Shown here: piece by piece, positions 7,854 through 17,400 of the stretch | Layout of the letters: every line of letters begins with the position of its first letter | How positions within the stretch are numbered: position 1 is the first letter of the stretch | Assembly: GCF_002215215.1 (NCBI RefSeq) | Contig: NZ_CP018632.1 | Coordinates: 948,001 to 1,012,000 of the forward strand | DNA: 64,000 nt | Direction: 5' to 3' | Source: Granulosicoccus antarcticus IMCC3135 | Lineage (GTDB): Bacteria > Pseudomonadota > Gammaproteobacteria > Granulosicoccales > Granulosicoccaceae | The notes under the pieces: model-generated | The model's database searches: none | What the model saw: only the letters and a program-made list of their open reading frames with translations | What the model was told of the DNA's origin: nothing | Program-made: the position numbers and the translations under genes

Positions 7854-9380
7854 ATGCGTGCTTCTCCCAAACCAGACTTGCCTACTGCCGACCCCGCTAA
7901 ACTGGCGAAAGCAGACCGTGCTCCGGGCTTCGCGGCCAATGATTCGGGTAATGCACAGCCACGCGTCAAATCTGCATTGAATCGCCATATCGGTGATGCA
8001 CGTACCGCTTTACTGGCGAAACGACAGGCTGTTGTGTTGCAGGTGCTGGCTGACTTCAGCAGCGAAGAGTCGTTGGAAAATGGACTGATTGCCGCGACCA
8101 ATACCATCAAGAATCAGCTTCAATGCACACGCGTCTCATTCGGGCTGACTGTCAAGCAGCGCATCAGGGTAGTCGCCATATCGCAACAGGCTGATGTCAA
8201 CGCCTGCACGGCAGAAGCCGAGTTACTGGCGGCCGCCATGCTAGAGGCCAGTCGCCAGGACGAGATGATCAGCCTTTGTGCCTCGAACCTCGGGGATAGT
8301 CGTTTACAGGCTCATCGACTGCTGTTGGCGGGACGTCCGGAGCACCAGATTGTATCTCTAGCTGTCTGTCATGAGGGAAAGTGCCTGGCTGTCATCTGTC
8401 TCGAGAGAGAGTCGTCAATCAGCATGTCGACGCTGACACTGCAATTAATCCGCAATGTGGCGGACACACTAGCGCCTCTGATCGCCGCACGGCGTACCAG
8501 TGAGCGCTCCTTGTACAGGCATGCACGGGATAGTTTGCTGAGCAGGACCAGCACCCTGGTCGCGATTCAGCATATGAAGCTCAAACTAAGCCTGATCTCG
8601 CTACTGGCGTTGATCCTTGCCGCCTCCTTGATCCAGGTTACCTACAACATCAAGGCACCGGCTGAACTGGTGCCCCTGGAGCGAAGAATCATCTCAGCTC
8701 CACGCGATGGCTACATTCGATCGGTTGAGACCGGAGCGGGAGACAATGTCACTGCCGGGGAGGTCTTGCTGCAGCTGGATACCGGAGAGTTGCGTGTCGA
8801 GCAATCACGCTGGAACAGTGAGCTGGCTGGAACAGCGACCAAATTTCGCACAGCCATGGCCACACGAGACCGACGCGAGATGGCCATATTGGGCGCTGAG
8901 TCAAGCAGGCTCAAGGCGCAGCTACAGCTGGTGGAAACACAATTGGCCCGCTCGGCCATAAAGGCACCGGTTACCGGCGTGATAGTCAGTGGTGAGTTGT
9001 CACAGATGGTGGGGGCTCCTGTGGAAAGAGGCCAGACACTGATGGAGATCGCCCCCCCAGAAGGTTATGAGGTCTATCTGATGGTTGATGAGAAAGACAT
9101 CAACAGGATCAGTGTAGCGGACAAGGGCTACTTGTCACTGAAGGCACTATCTGGCGAACAGCTGGCGTTTTCTGTGTCGGCCATTCACCCCATCGGTATT
9201 GCCGAGGGTGGCTTCAACCGGTTTCGTGTGCAGGCAAACATTGAGCGAGGCGATGCGATTCTGTTGCCGGGACAAACAGGTGTTGGCAAGATCGATGTCG
9301 GTTCTGCCTCTGTTCTCTGGCTTATGACGCATGAATTCTCTGACTGGTTCCGGCAGAAATACTGGGAGTGGCTGGGATGA
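7854..9380 (+). CDS. HlyD-family membrane fusion protein with N-terminal GAF-like region
   Basis: A 508-residue inner-membrane adaptor. Residues 1-240 are predicted cytoplasmic, with a GAF-like region at ~60-210 (hydrophobic strands such as IVSLAVCHEGKCLAVICLE). A single membrane helix spans ~243-262. The periplasmic part has a split lipoyl domain (IISAPRDGYIRSVETGAGD... and IKAPVTGVIVSGELSQMVG), a short coiled-coil hairpin (~315-355) and a beta-barrel segment ending near the C terminus. HlyD/MFP proteins link inner-membrane machines to the outer envelope; a sensor-like cytoplasmic region on one is unusual. It is first in a unit of five genes and its stop overlaps the next start (ATGA). Confidence 0.82.
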   Translation: MRASPKPDLPTADPAKLAKADRAPGFAANDSGNAQPRVKSALNRHIGDARTALLAKRQAVVLQVLADFSSEESLENGLIAATNTIKNQLQCTRVSFGLTVKQRIRVVAISQQADVNACTAEAELLAAAMLEASRQDEMISLCASNLGDSRLQAHRLLLAGRPEHQIVSLAVCHEGKCLAVICLERESSISMSTLTLQLIRNVADTLAPLIAARRTSERSLYRHARDSLLSRTSTLVAIQHMKLKLSLISLLALILAASLIQVTYNIKAPAELVPLERRIISAPRDGYIRSVETGAGDNVTAGEVLLQLDTGELRVEQSRWNSELAGTATKFRTAMATRDRREMAILGAESSRLKAQLQLVETQLARSAIKAPVTGVIVSGELSQMVGAPVERGQTLMEIAPPEGYEVYLMVDEKDINRISVADKGYLSLKALSGEQLAFSVSAIHPIGIAEGGFNRFRVQANIERGDAILLPGQTGVGKIDVGSASVLWLMTHEFSDWFRQKYWEWLG

Positions 9381-11524
9381 GCTTTGATTCATTGTTCAGC
9401 GAACATTGGTATCGAGTCAAGAATCTAACGCCGGTGTTGGCGGATGATGTTCAGGTTAGTCGGCACGTCTATCGTTTGCAGCCGTCTTACGTGCTGCGCC
9501 GAGCTTCGACACGTAGCTGGCATCGCATCGATACATCGGGCTACGAGTTACTTGACCGCTTCAACGGTCGCCGTACGGTTCAGGAAGTCTGGGAAGCCAG
9601 TCTCGCCCAGCAAAACGATAATGCGGCGAGTCAGGCAGATCTGATCAACCTGTTGTCGCAGCTGCATGATGCAGATTTGCTGGTTGTCGATGCAAGGCTG
9701 GATACTGAGCAATTACTGGGTCGACGCGATCGCTTGCAAGGTGCCGATAAACGGCAGCGATATGGGAACCCGCTGTTTCTGCGAATGCGCCTGATGGATC
9801 CGGATAGCATTGTGAGCCGGATTGATCGGTCCATTCCGCGTCACTGTTTTCGTGCACTGGCAACAGTGACAATAGCGATCTGGCTTCTGGCCTTGTTCAT
9901 GTTAATGCCCCGCTGGGCAGAACTGGGTTTGCAGATTGCCGACAATCAATTGTTTGACCCCCTGAATATTCTGCTGGTGGGTGCAATCTATCCGGTGCTG
10001 AAACTGTTGCACGAGCTGGCGCATGCGCTGGTGGTGAAACGCTACGGTGGTGATGTACGAGAATTTGGCGTAGCCCTGCTGGTACTGGTGCCCAATCCGT
10101 ATGTGGATGCGAGTGCGGCAAGCATGTTTGCCGACAAGCATCAAAGGATGCTAGTCAGTGCCGCAGGCATACTGGTGGAAGTCACGCTAGCTGCGCTGGC
10201 AACTTTTGTCTGGCTCAATTCTACCGGGCTGATGCAGAGCGTGGCCTTGTCCGTGATGCTGATCGGCTTTGCCTCCACGCTGCTGTTCAACGGCAACCCT
10301 TTGCTCAAGTTCGATGGTTATTTTCTGTTGGCAGATTGGTTGGAGATTCCCAATCTGGCTGCTAAATCCAGGCAGTATCTGCTGGCAAATCTGGCCAGAA
10401 TGACAGGCTCCAAAGTTGCCTCGGAGGTATTGCTGGCTGATGAACGAGAAAAATACTGGCTGCTTGCCTATGGCATCTTGTCCAGTATCTACCGCATTGC
10501 CCTGATGTTCGTGATCGCCTGGGTACTATCGTCGCAGTACTTTTTCTTTGGTGGGCTGTTGGCGGTTTACGTATGCATCACATCCATGGTCCTGCCGTTA
10601 TGGAAAGCCATTGGCTTTGTCGGCAATCAGGAGGGCAAGGTACGCCAGAGAATCATGATCAGCGGAGCTCTGGTTTTCTGTCTGTTCAGCGCTGCCACCG
10701 TTGCCTTGCCGCTGCCCAAGGTGACAGTGACAGACGGCATCGTATGGCTGCCAGAGCAGGCGGTGTTGAGAGTTGTTCAGGGGTGCGAGGTGGAAACACT
10801 GCATGTCGCACCCGGTTCACTCGTCGCCATCGGTGAGCCACTTTTTGACTGCGTTGCTACTGAGTGGTCAGCCGAGGTTCGAATGCTGGAAGCCGATCTG
10901 ATCAAGATTGATGCGCAGAGAGCGGGATTGCTGATCACAGACCCTGCCAGGCATCAAAGGCTGGTGAGTGAGAGAACCTCCATACAGAGTAGTTACGAGC
11001 TGGCGCTAAATCGTTTGAGTTTGCGGCAGGTGGTGGCAGCTAGTACAGGTCAGTTTCTGGTGGAAGGTCGTACTGATCTGCAAGGGCGCTACCTGCAAGC
11101 GAACTCGGTTGCAGGTTTTGTTGTACCGCGCGATAGCCGTACCATCAGACTGGCGCTCACCCAGGCTGAAGCAAGCTGGATGGATAGGGTAGAACAGAAG
11201 ATCGAAGTGCAGTTCGATAACGGTCTGGCATCACGACAGGTATTTGCAAGCCGAATTACCCGCAAGACACCGCAGGCCAGCCAGCAGGTCGCCTCTGCTG
11301 CATTGACGACCCTGGGTGGCGGCAAGTTGCCTGCTGAGACGGGGCAAGACGATGTGATGGTCAGAGAGCCTGTCTTCGATATCGAGTTGGCATGGCCGGA
11401 TACGGCAATCGGGCAGGCCATTGGCACACGAGTGAAAGTACGGTTTGATCAAGGCTCGGCAACGTTACTCGAAAGATTCATGGTCTTTGCCAGGCACGTT
11501 CTGATCACGAGGCAAACGGCATGA
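9377..11524 (+). CDS. PqqD-like / M50 site-2 protease / lipoyl-HlyD fusion membrane protein
   Basis: A 715-residue multi-pass protein. The ATG at 9377 overlaps the previous stop (ATGA) with GGGAG upstream; a GTG at 9368 is less likely. Residues ~30-110 resemble a PqqD-like peptide-binding fold (YELLDRFNGRRTVQEVW). Residues ~160-410 are membrane helices with the metalloprotease motif HELAH (212-216) and the third-ligand motif FNGNPLLKFDGYF (304-316, Asp313), typical of M50/S2P enzymes. After a last helix (~427-446), residues 450-715 resemble HlyD lipoyl and coiled-coil segments in the periplasm. It may process or grip a substrate at the membrane. Its stop overlaps the SecA-like start. Confidence 0.85.
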   Translation: MSFDSLFSEHWYRVKNLTPVLADDVQVSRHVYRLQPSYVLRRASTRSWHRIDTSGYELLDRFNGRRTVQEVWEASLAQQNDNAASQADLINLLSQLHDADLLVVDARLDTEQLLGRRDRLQGADKRQRYGNPLFLRMRLMDPDSIVSRIDRSIPRHCFRALATVTIAIWLLALFMLMPRWAELGLQIADNQLFDPLNILLVGAIYPVLKLLHELAHALVVKRYGGDVREFGVALLVLVPNPYVDASAASMFADKHQRMLVSAAGILVEVTLAALATFVWLNSTGLMQSVALSVMLIGFASTLLFNGNPLLKFDGYFLLADWLEIPNLAAKSRQYLLANLARMTGSKVASEVLLADEREKYWLLAYGILSSIYRIALMFVIAWVLSSQYFFFGGLLAVYVCITSMVLPLWKAIGFVGNQEGKVRQRIMISGALVFCLFSAATVALPLPKVTVTDGIVWLPEQAVLRVVQGCEVETLHVAPGSLVAIGEPLFDCVATEWSAEVRMLEADLIKIDAQRAGLLITDPARHQRLVSERTSIQSSYELALNRLSLRQVVAASTGQFLVEGRTDLQGRYLQANSVAGFVVPRDSRTIRLALTQAEASWMDRVEQKIEVQFDNGLASRQVFASRITRKTPQASQQVASAALTTLGGGKLPAETGQDDVMVREPVFDIELAWPDTAIGQAIGTRVKVRFDQGSATLLERFMVFARHVLITRQTA

Positions 11525-13518
11525 GTCAGACACTCGCGGTCGCCCGGCCGGGTCTCAGGCTGGGACTTCGGCCAGAATCAACTGCATCGTTATCACAAAG
11601 TGAATTTGATGCTGTCATTGCTCGCTGGTTGAACCATCGAGTGGTGCCAGAGTTGCGTAGTCTAAGAAAGTTCAGAAAGCGCCTGCAGGCAATCGATGAG
11701 GCAGAGCGGCAGGTCGGGGGGCTGGATCTTGTGGCCCGCAATTGTGTCGTGATCTCGTTGCGTGAATCCCTTGCTGGCAAGCGACTTGAAACCAGTGATC
11801 TGGTACAGGCCTTCGCCTTGATTCGGCTTGCCATGGAGCAGAGCCTGGGCTTGAGGTTGCACGATGAGCAACTATATGCCGGCTGGTGCCTGTTGACAGG
11901 TAATTGCATTGAAATGCAGACCGGCGAGGGCAAGACTGTCACCGCAGTCTTGCCTGCTATCGTCATGGCTCTTGCTGGGGTTCCGGTGCATGTCATCACA
12001 GCGAATGAATATCTGGTGCAACGAGACTGTCGTGAGCTAAATGCCGTTTATCAATGGTTCGGCTTGAGGAGCGGTATTGTGCTGGCCGAGCAGGACGAGT
12101 CTGAACGCCGCTCTGCCTATGCCTGTGACATCGTCTATTGCACTCATCAGCAGGTCGTATTTGATTATCTCAGGGATAGTCGTGCGATGGAAAAACACCG
12201 TAGAGGCATTACTGAAAAGATTCGCAATCTGCTGGACGTTGAACCCTATACACCTCTGCTGCGTGGTCTGTGTTTTGCCATTGTTGACGAGATCGATAGC
12301 GTACTGATAGATGATGCTCGCACACCGCTCATACTGGCCGAGATCAGCAGCTCAGAGGATCTGAGCATGGCAGATGCCGCCATCGCTCTGGCTATGGCCC
12401 GAGGTCTTGAGGAGGGCCTGCACTACACTTTGAGGCATGAGTTGCGTCAGGCCCATCTTTCCAAGACGGGTTTACAAGTGATTCGTGAGCGTACGCAACA
12501 ACTATCAGGGACATGGCAGTTCGAACGATATCGTCACGAACGAATTTCTCAGGCGCTGACGGCCTTGTATTTGTACAGGCCTGATGTGGATTATCTGGTG
12601 CAGGGCGGCCGGGTAGAGTTGATTGATCAATCAACCGGCAGGCCAACACCACAGCGTCGTCTGCAGCATGGCCTGCATCGCATTCTTGAAGTGAAGGAGC
12701 GATGTAACGTGGGAGATGAATCCAATCCGGTTTCATCCTTGAGTTTTCAACGGTTCTTCACCCGTTACCACCGATTGTGTGGGATGAGTGGAACTGTGTG
12801 GGAAGCCCGTCAGGAATTGCATCGTGTGTATGGTCCACGGGTGGTGTCTGTACCCACTGCGCAAAAATCACTTCGCAAGATCATTCCGACAAGAGTTGCG
12901 GTATCACGCAAGACACAGCTTGAGCTGGTAGCCCGTCAGATCGAACAGCTGCGTAGTGCGGGTCGTTCTGTGCTGATAGGGACCAGAACCGTGCAACTGT
13001 CTGATCAGACCAGCCAGTATTTGTCGCATATCGGTATCGAGCATACGGTGCTGAACGCCCGGCAGGATACCGAGGAGGCCAGTGTGATATCGCAGGCTGG
13101 CAGAAAAGCCCAGGTAACAGTGGCCACGAACATGGCAGGTCGAGGAACTGATATCAAGCCGGATCCGGAGGTTATAGAAGCCGGCGGCCTGCATGTTATC
13201 AATCTGGAAATGAATGATTCCAGACGGATTGATCGGCAGCTGCACGGGCGTTCTGCCCGGCAGGGAGACCCTGGTTCCTGTCAAGATTTTCTCAGTCTTG
13301 ACGATGAATTGATAGTGAAGGAACTTAATCCCTTGCTCTACAGCTTGCTGAGCATATTGGTGAAGGCTTCAGGCAGTGGATCATCACTGCTGATTACAGC
13401 TCTGATCCGTTCAGCGCAAAGCAAGGTTGAGAGACGCCATCACGAGCAAAGACTGGCAGTGTCTAAAGGACAGACACGACTTCAACGTGCTCTCGCTATA
13501 GGCGGTGGCAGTGAATAG
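11521..13518 (+). CDS. SecA-like preprotein translocase ATPase (shortened paralog)
   Basis: A 665-residue SecA homolog, against ~900 for housekeeping SecA. It has Walker A MQTGEGKT (132-139), Walker B VDEIDSVLIDDARTPLI (255-271), a preprotein-binding-type insertion (DYLVQGGRVELIDQSTGR), and the NBD2 motifs ATNMAGRGTDIKP and RRIDRQLHGRSARQGDPGS. All ATPase residues look intact. The protein ends soon after KVERRHHEQRL, so most of the helical wing/scaffold region and the C-terminal zinc motif are missing. The ATG overlaps the M50 stop (ATGA). SecA motors drive polypeptides across membranes; coupling to M50 and HlyD proteins suggests a dedicated export route with unknown substrate. Confidence 0.9.
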   Translation: MSQTLAVARPGLRLGLRPESTASLSQSEFDAVIARWLNHRVVPELRSLRKFRKRLQAIDEAERQVGGLDLVARNCVVISLRESLAGKRLETSDLVQAFALIRLAMEQSLGLRLHDEQLYAGWCLLTGNCIEMQTGEGKTVTAVLPAIVMALAGVPVHVITANEYLVQRDCRELNAVYQWFGLRSGIVLAEQDESERRSAYACDIVYCTHQQVVFDYLRDSRAMEKHRRGITEKIRNLLDVEPYTPLLRGLCFAIVDEIDSVLIDDARTPLILAEISSSEDLSMADAAIALAMARGLEEGLHYTLRHELRQAHLSKTGLQVIRERTQQLSGTWQFERYRHERISQALTALYLYRPDVDYLVQGGRVELIDQSTGRPTPQRRLQHGLHRILEVKERCNVGDESNPVSSLSFQRFFTRYHRLCGMSGTVWEARQELHRVYGPRVVSVPTAQKSLRKIIPTRVAVSRKTQLELVARQIEQLRSAGRSVLIGTRTVQLSDQTSQYLSHIGIEHTVLNARQDTEEASVISQAGRKAQVTVATNMAGRGTDIKPDPEVIEAGGLHVINLEMNDSRRIDRQLHGRSARQGDPGSCQDFLSLDDELIVKELNPLLYSLLSILVKASGSGSSLLITALIRSAQSKVERRHHEQRLAVSKGQTRLQRALAIGGGSE

Positions 13519-13528
13519 CATATGGATC

Positions 13529-14407
13529 ATGAAAAAGTTAATTGATAGCTTGTCAGGGAAAAATGACTCAAGCGTCTGGGTGGCGGTAGTACTGCTGTGT
13601 GTCAGTACGGCTGTCAATGCCGAGGTGCGTATGTCTGACAGCCTTGAGGGCGATTATTCCCATGAGTGTTTGATCGAACCCAACCGGGTGCTGAAACTCG
13701 GTAGTGAAACTCAGGGGCTTGTCGATGTTCTGGAGGTGGATCGGGGAGACTACGTGAAAGCGGGTGATGTGGTCGCTCGTTTGAGATCGACTGTAGAGCG
13801 TGGTCGAGTAGAACAGGCCCGTAAACGTGCTGCCATGAAAGGCGAGATAAACGCACGCAAAGCAGATCTGGAGCTGACCAGTATTGTCTTGAAGCGCTCG
13901 GACAGACTGCACAAACAAGCATTGATTCCCTCACAGGAGCTGGATGAGGCTCGCGCACAGCATCGTGTCGCACAAGCGGCTCTGCGACAGGCTGAAGATA
14001 CTGTCGATCAACTGAAACTGGATCTGGTGCGTGCGGAGGCCTTGCTGGCACAACGAATCATCCGCAGTCCTATTGATGGTGTGGTGGTCGAGCAGCATGC
14101 CTTTGCGGGTGAATACGTTCAGGACAATCCTGTTATAACCATCGCGCAACTGAATCCGTTGCGCGTTGAAGTCGTTTTGCCGTTGAAAGAATTTGGCAGA
14201 TACGTCGTTGGTGATACGGCTGTCGTGAAACCGGAGCTGGGCGGTCCACCGGTTAATGCACGGGTGGATATTGTTGATCCATTGCTGGACGCCAGCAGTG
14301 GTACGTTCGGTATCCGGCTATTGCTGGATAATTCGAAGGGAGATCTGGTGGCCGGTCAGAAATGTGAAGTCACTATCAAAACTGAGAGCGCTGCCAGTGC
14401 AGGCTAA
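13529..14407 (+). CDS. Periplasmic adaptor (RND/MFP-type HlyD_D23 family)
   Basis: A 292-residue exported protein. I chose ATG 13529, 10 bp after the SecA-like stop, because it gives a clean signal peptide: MKKL, a hydrophobic core VWVAVVLLCVSTAV and cleavage near NA/EV; an upstream GTG at 13505 overlaps the previous gene. The mature part has a lipoyl half (GLVDVLEVDRGDYVKAGDVV), a long coiled-coil hairpin (~90-160) with RSDRLHKQALIPSQELDEA, the second lipoyl half (IIRSPIDGVVVEQHAFAGE) and a barrel. No RND pump or outer-membrane factor is adjacent, so it probably serves the upstream M50/SecA-like proteins. Short relative to typical MFPs (~370), lacking much of the membrane-proximal domain. 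Confidence 0.85.
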   Translation: MKKLIDSLSGKNDSSVWVAVVLLCVSTAVNAEVRMSDSLEGDYSHECLIEPNRVLKLGSETQGLVDVLEVDRGDYVKAGDVVARLRSTVERGRVEQARKRAAMKGEINARKADLELTSIVLKRSDRLHKQALIPSQELDEARAQHRVAQAALRQAEDTVDQLKLDLVRAEALLAQRIIRSPIDGVVVEQHAFAGEYVQDNPVITIAQLNPLRVEVVLPLKEFGRYVVGDTAVVKPELGGPPVNARVDIVDPLLDASSGTFGIRLLLDNSKGDLVAGQKCEVTIKTESAASAG

Positions 14408-14456
14408 CCCGCCACGACAGGCAGCGGTTGTCACAGGCACCAGGCCATAAATCACG

Positions 14457-17400
14457 ATGAAAATCGTAACTGCATTCAGGGCCATGATGCAACGCTCGCA
14501 AGCGGTGAAGCTAGCCTTTAGTCTGTCCATGCTGCTGTTGTGTCTGTTGTTCATGGCTGACTTGTTGACGCTACGAGGTAATCCTGCCAATGAGCGGCAG
14601 GCTGCACGCAAGGTGGTCGCAGAGTCGCTGGCCATACAGTTGTCGACACTTGTCAATATTGCCGACAAGCGCGCATTGCAGCATGCCATCAGCGAATTCG
14701 TGATGCGCAACGAGGATGTTCTTGCTGCATCGATTGCTCGATTCTCAGGTGAGAAACTGGCAGAGTATGGTGAGCTTGATAAGCTGACTTACGTTAAAAG
14801 CCGTTCTACACCAACACATATGATCGTCCCTATTCTGGAGAATAAAGCGGTCTGGGGTAATGTGCGGGTGGCCTTCAGATCAGTCGGTAACCTGGTGGAT
14901 GATCTTGTCTATTTCGGCTTTCTGGTGACAAGCGCTTTCCTGGCATTTGGTATTTTTCTCAAGCGAGTATTACTGCAGCTTGACCCCAGCAGGGCTGTAC
15001 CCGTACGCGTGAATTCGGCTTTCAATCTGTTCTCCGAAGGTGTGGTCATCCTTGATTCCAATCTGTTGATCATGCTGACGAATCAATCGGCGGCCAGAAT
15101 GCTGGACAAAGAGCCAGAAACGCAATTGGGTAAACGTATCGATGACTGGCCCTGGGTTAAGGATGAGGGTTGGCAGGCGCCGTGGGAAACCGCATTCAAC
15201 ACCGGTTTGGGTGTGTCGGAACAAAGTCTGTATCTGCAAGACAAGGGTGAACAACGACTGATCGTGGTGAGTTGCACACTCATTGGCGAAGAGGATCCGA
15301 CCCGCAGTGGTGTCATGGTAACGCTCAATGACATGAGTGCCATGCAGAAGAAAAATCGAGAGCTCTCCGTCATCAACTATCAGTTGAAGAAATCGAAGGA
15401 ATCCATCTCCGAGAAGAACCGTGAGCTGGAAACGCTGGCCTGGCGAGATCCTTTGACAGGTTTGTTGAATCGACGAAAATTTCTGGAAAATTTCCAGACT
15501 CTTCTGGAAGAGGCGTTAGAACATTCAAGACCACTGGTTTGCGTGATGCTTGATATAGATTTTTTCAAGGCGATCAATGACAACTATGGTCATGCGGCAG
15601 GTGATGAGGTTATTTGTGCGGTTGCCGCCCAGTTAAGTCTTGCCAGCCGAGAAACAGATATTGTCGGTCGCTATGGAGGTGAGGAATTCGTACTGGTCAT
15701 GCCTGATACCACGATTGAGCAGGGCCTTGAAATATCAGATCGATTGCGGCTGAGCATATTGAAGCTGAGTGAGGATGTGACGGTGCCTGTGCCTCGGGTG
15801 GCTGCGAGCCTGGGAGTTGCAGATGTGCTGCTGGAAGCAGGTCATGACAGCACAGATGCGATGCTTGATCGCGCGGACAAGGCTTTGTACGGCGCCAAGG
15901 AGTCAGGCAGAAACCGGGTTGTGGCATTTGACCCTGACACGCTGGCACTGCTGGCGGCCAACAAAGCGGCCCATGAGGATCAGCAAGTGGTGGTCTCAAA
16001 AGGACAGGCCGAAAGCAGGGCTGACCAAGCTGCGTCCGAAGTTGACGAGAAGAACAGTAGAAGCACTGGGTTGTTTGCCCAGGCACCTGAAGACTCACAC
16101 TCCCATGAAGCGGTACTGTCGGAACAGGCCGATGCTGTGAAAGCATTTGTCAGCAAGCACAATGAGGTTGTGGAGAGGCTCAAAAGCCACGACTTGCTGA
16201 CACAGCTACCACTCAGACAGCTGTTCATGCATGCGGTGGAGAATGAACTATTGCGCGCAGACAGGCTGAGTCGTACGGTAGGAATCGTGTCAATCGAGAT
16301 CAAGGAGCTGAGTCGCTTGCAGTCGAGTCTGGGGCATCAGGAAGTTGAAATAATGATCAAGGAGGTGATTGGCAAGATTCAGGAGGAGCTTCGGGCAAGC
16401 GATATGGTCACCCGTATCAATGAGGCCCACAGCATCTCTCATCTGGCAGAAAATGAATACGGCATATTACTGTCTGATCTGGCTGAATCCGAACAGGCCT
16501 TGCCTATCGTGACACGCATTCGACGTTTGTTGCTGGCTCCGATGGTTCTTAACGGCAAAACGATTTATCTTGGATTTAATATCGGAGTTGCATTATTTCC
16601 CGAGTGTGGCGACACAGCGGTTGATCTGGTGGAGGCTGCTACGCGGGCACGCATCGAGGCTGCCAAGCAACCAGAGAAAGTCTCCTATTTCTTCGCTTCG
16701 ACCGATATGGAACGACAATCAAGAGAGTATCTTCAGCTTGAATCAGACCTGTACCTGGCGGTTGAAGAGAAAAAGCTTGAAGTCTATTTTCAACCAAAAT
16801 TTGATCTGGCATCCCGTACCATCTCCAGTGTCGAGGCTTTGGTTCGTTGGAAAGATGAGACTCGTGGATTTGTGTCTCCTGTCGACTTCATCCCCATTGC
16901 TGAAACCAATGGGTTGATACGTCAGATTTTTCACCAGGTACTGGAAGCCTCATTGCAGCAGATTGTCGAATGGGATAATTTGAAGCTTGCGAAAATGAAA
17001 GTGTCGGTTAATCTTTCTGCCTCCCAATTGCGGGATCCGGAGCTGGTGTCACATGTATTGACAGCCCTTGACAATGTAGGTCTGGCGCCAGAACGACTGG
17101 AAATAGAGCTGACAGAGACATCGATCATTCAGTCACCACAGCGTGCACGCATAGCGCTGGGGCAGCTGCACGATGCAGGTGTGACCATCTCCATGGATGA
17201 TTTTGGTACGGGATATACCTCCATTGGCCTGTTGGCAGAATTGCCGTTGGATTCTGTCAAGATAGATCGCTCTTTCATCGTCGCCATGCAGACCAGTGAG
17301 CGTAGTCGCGCCATTGTCGAATCGGTGATCAACATGGCGCACACTCTCAGACTGCTGGTGGTGGCCGAAGGTGTCGAAACCAACGAGCAGCTGACAACTC

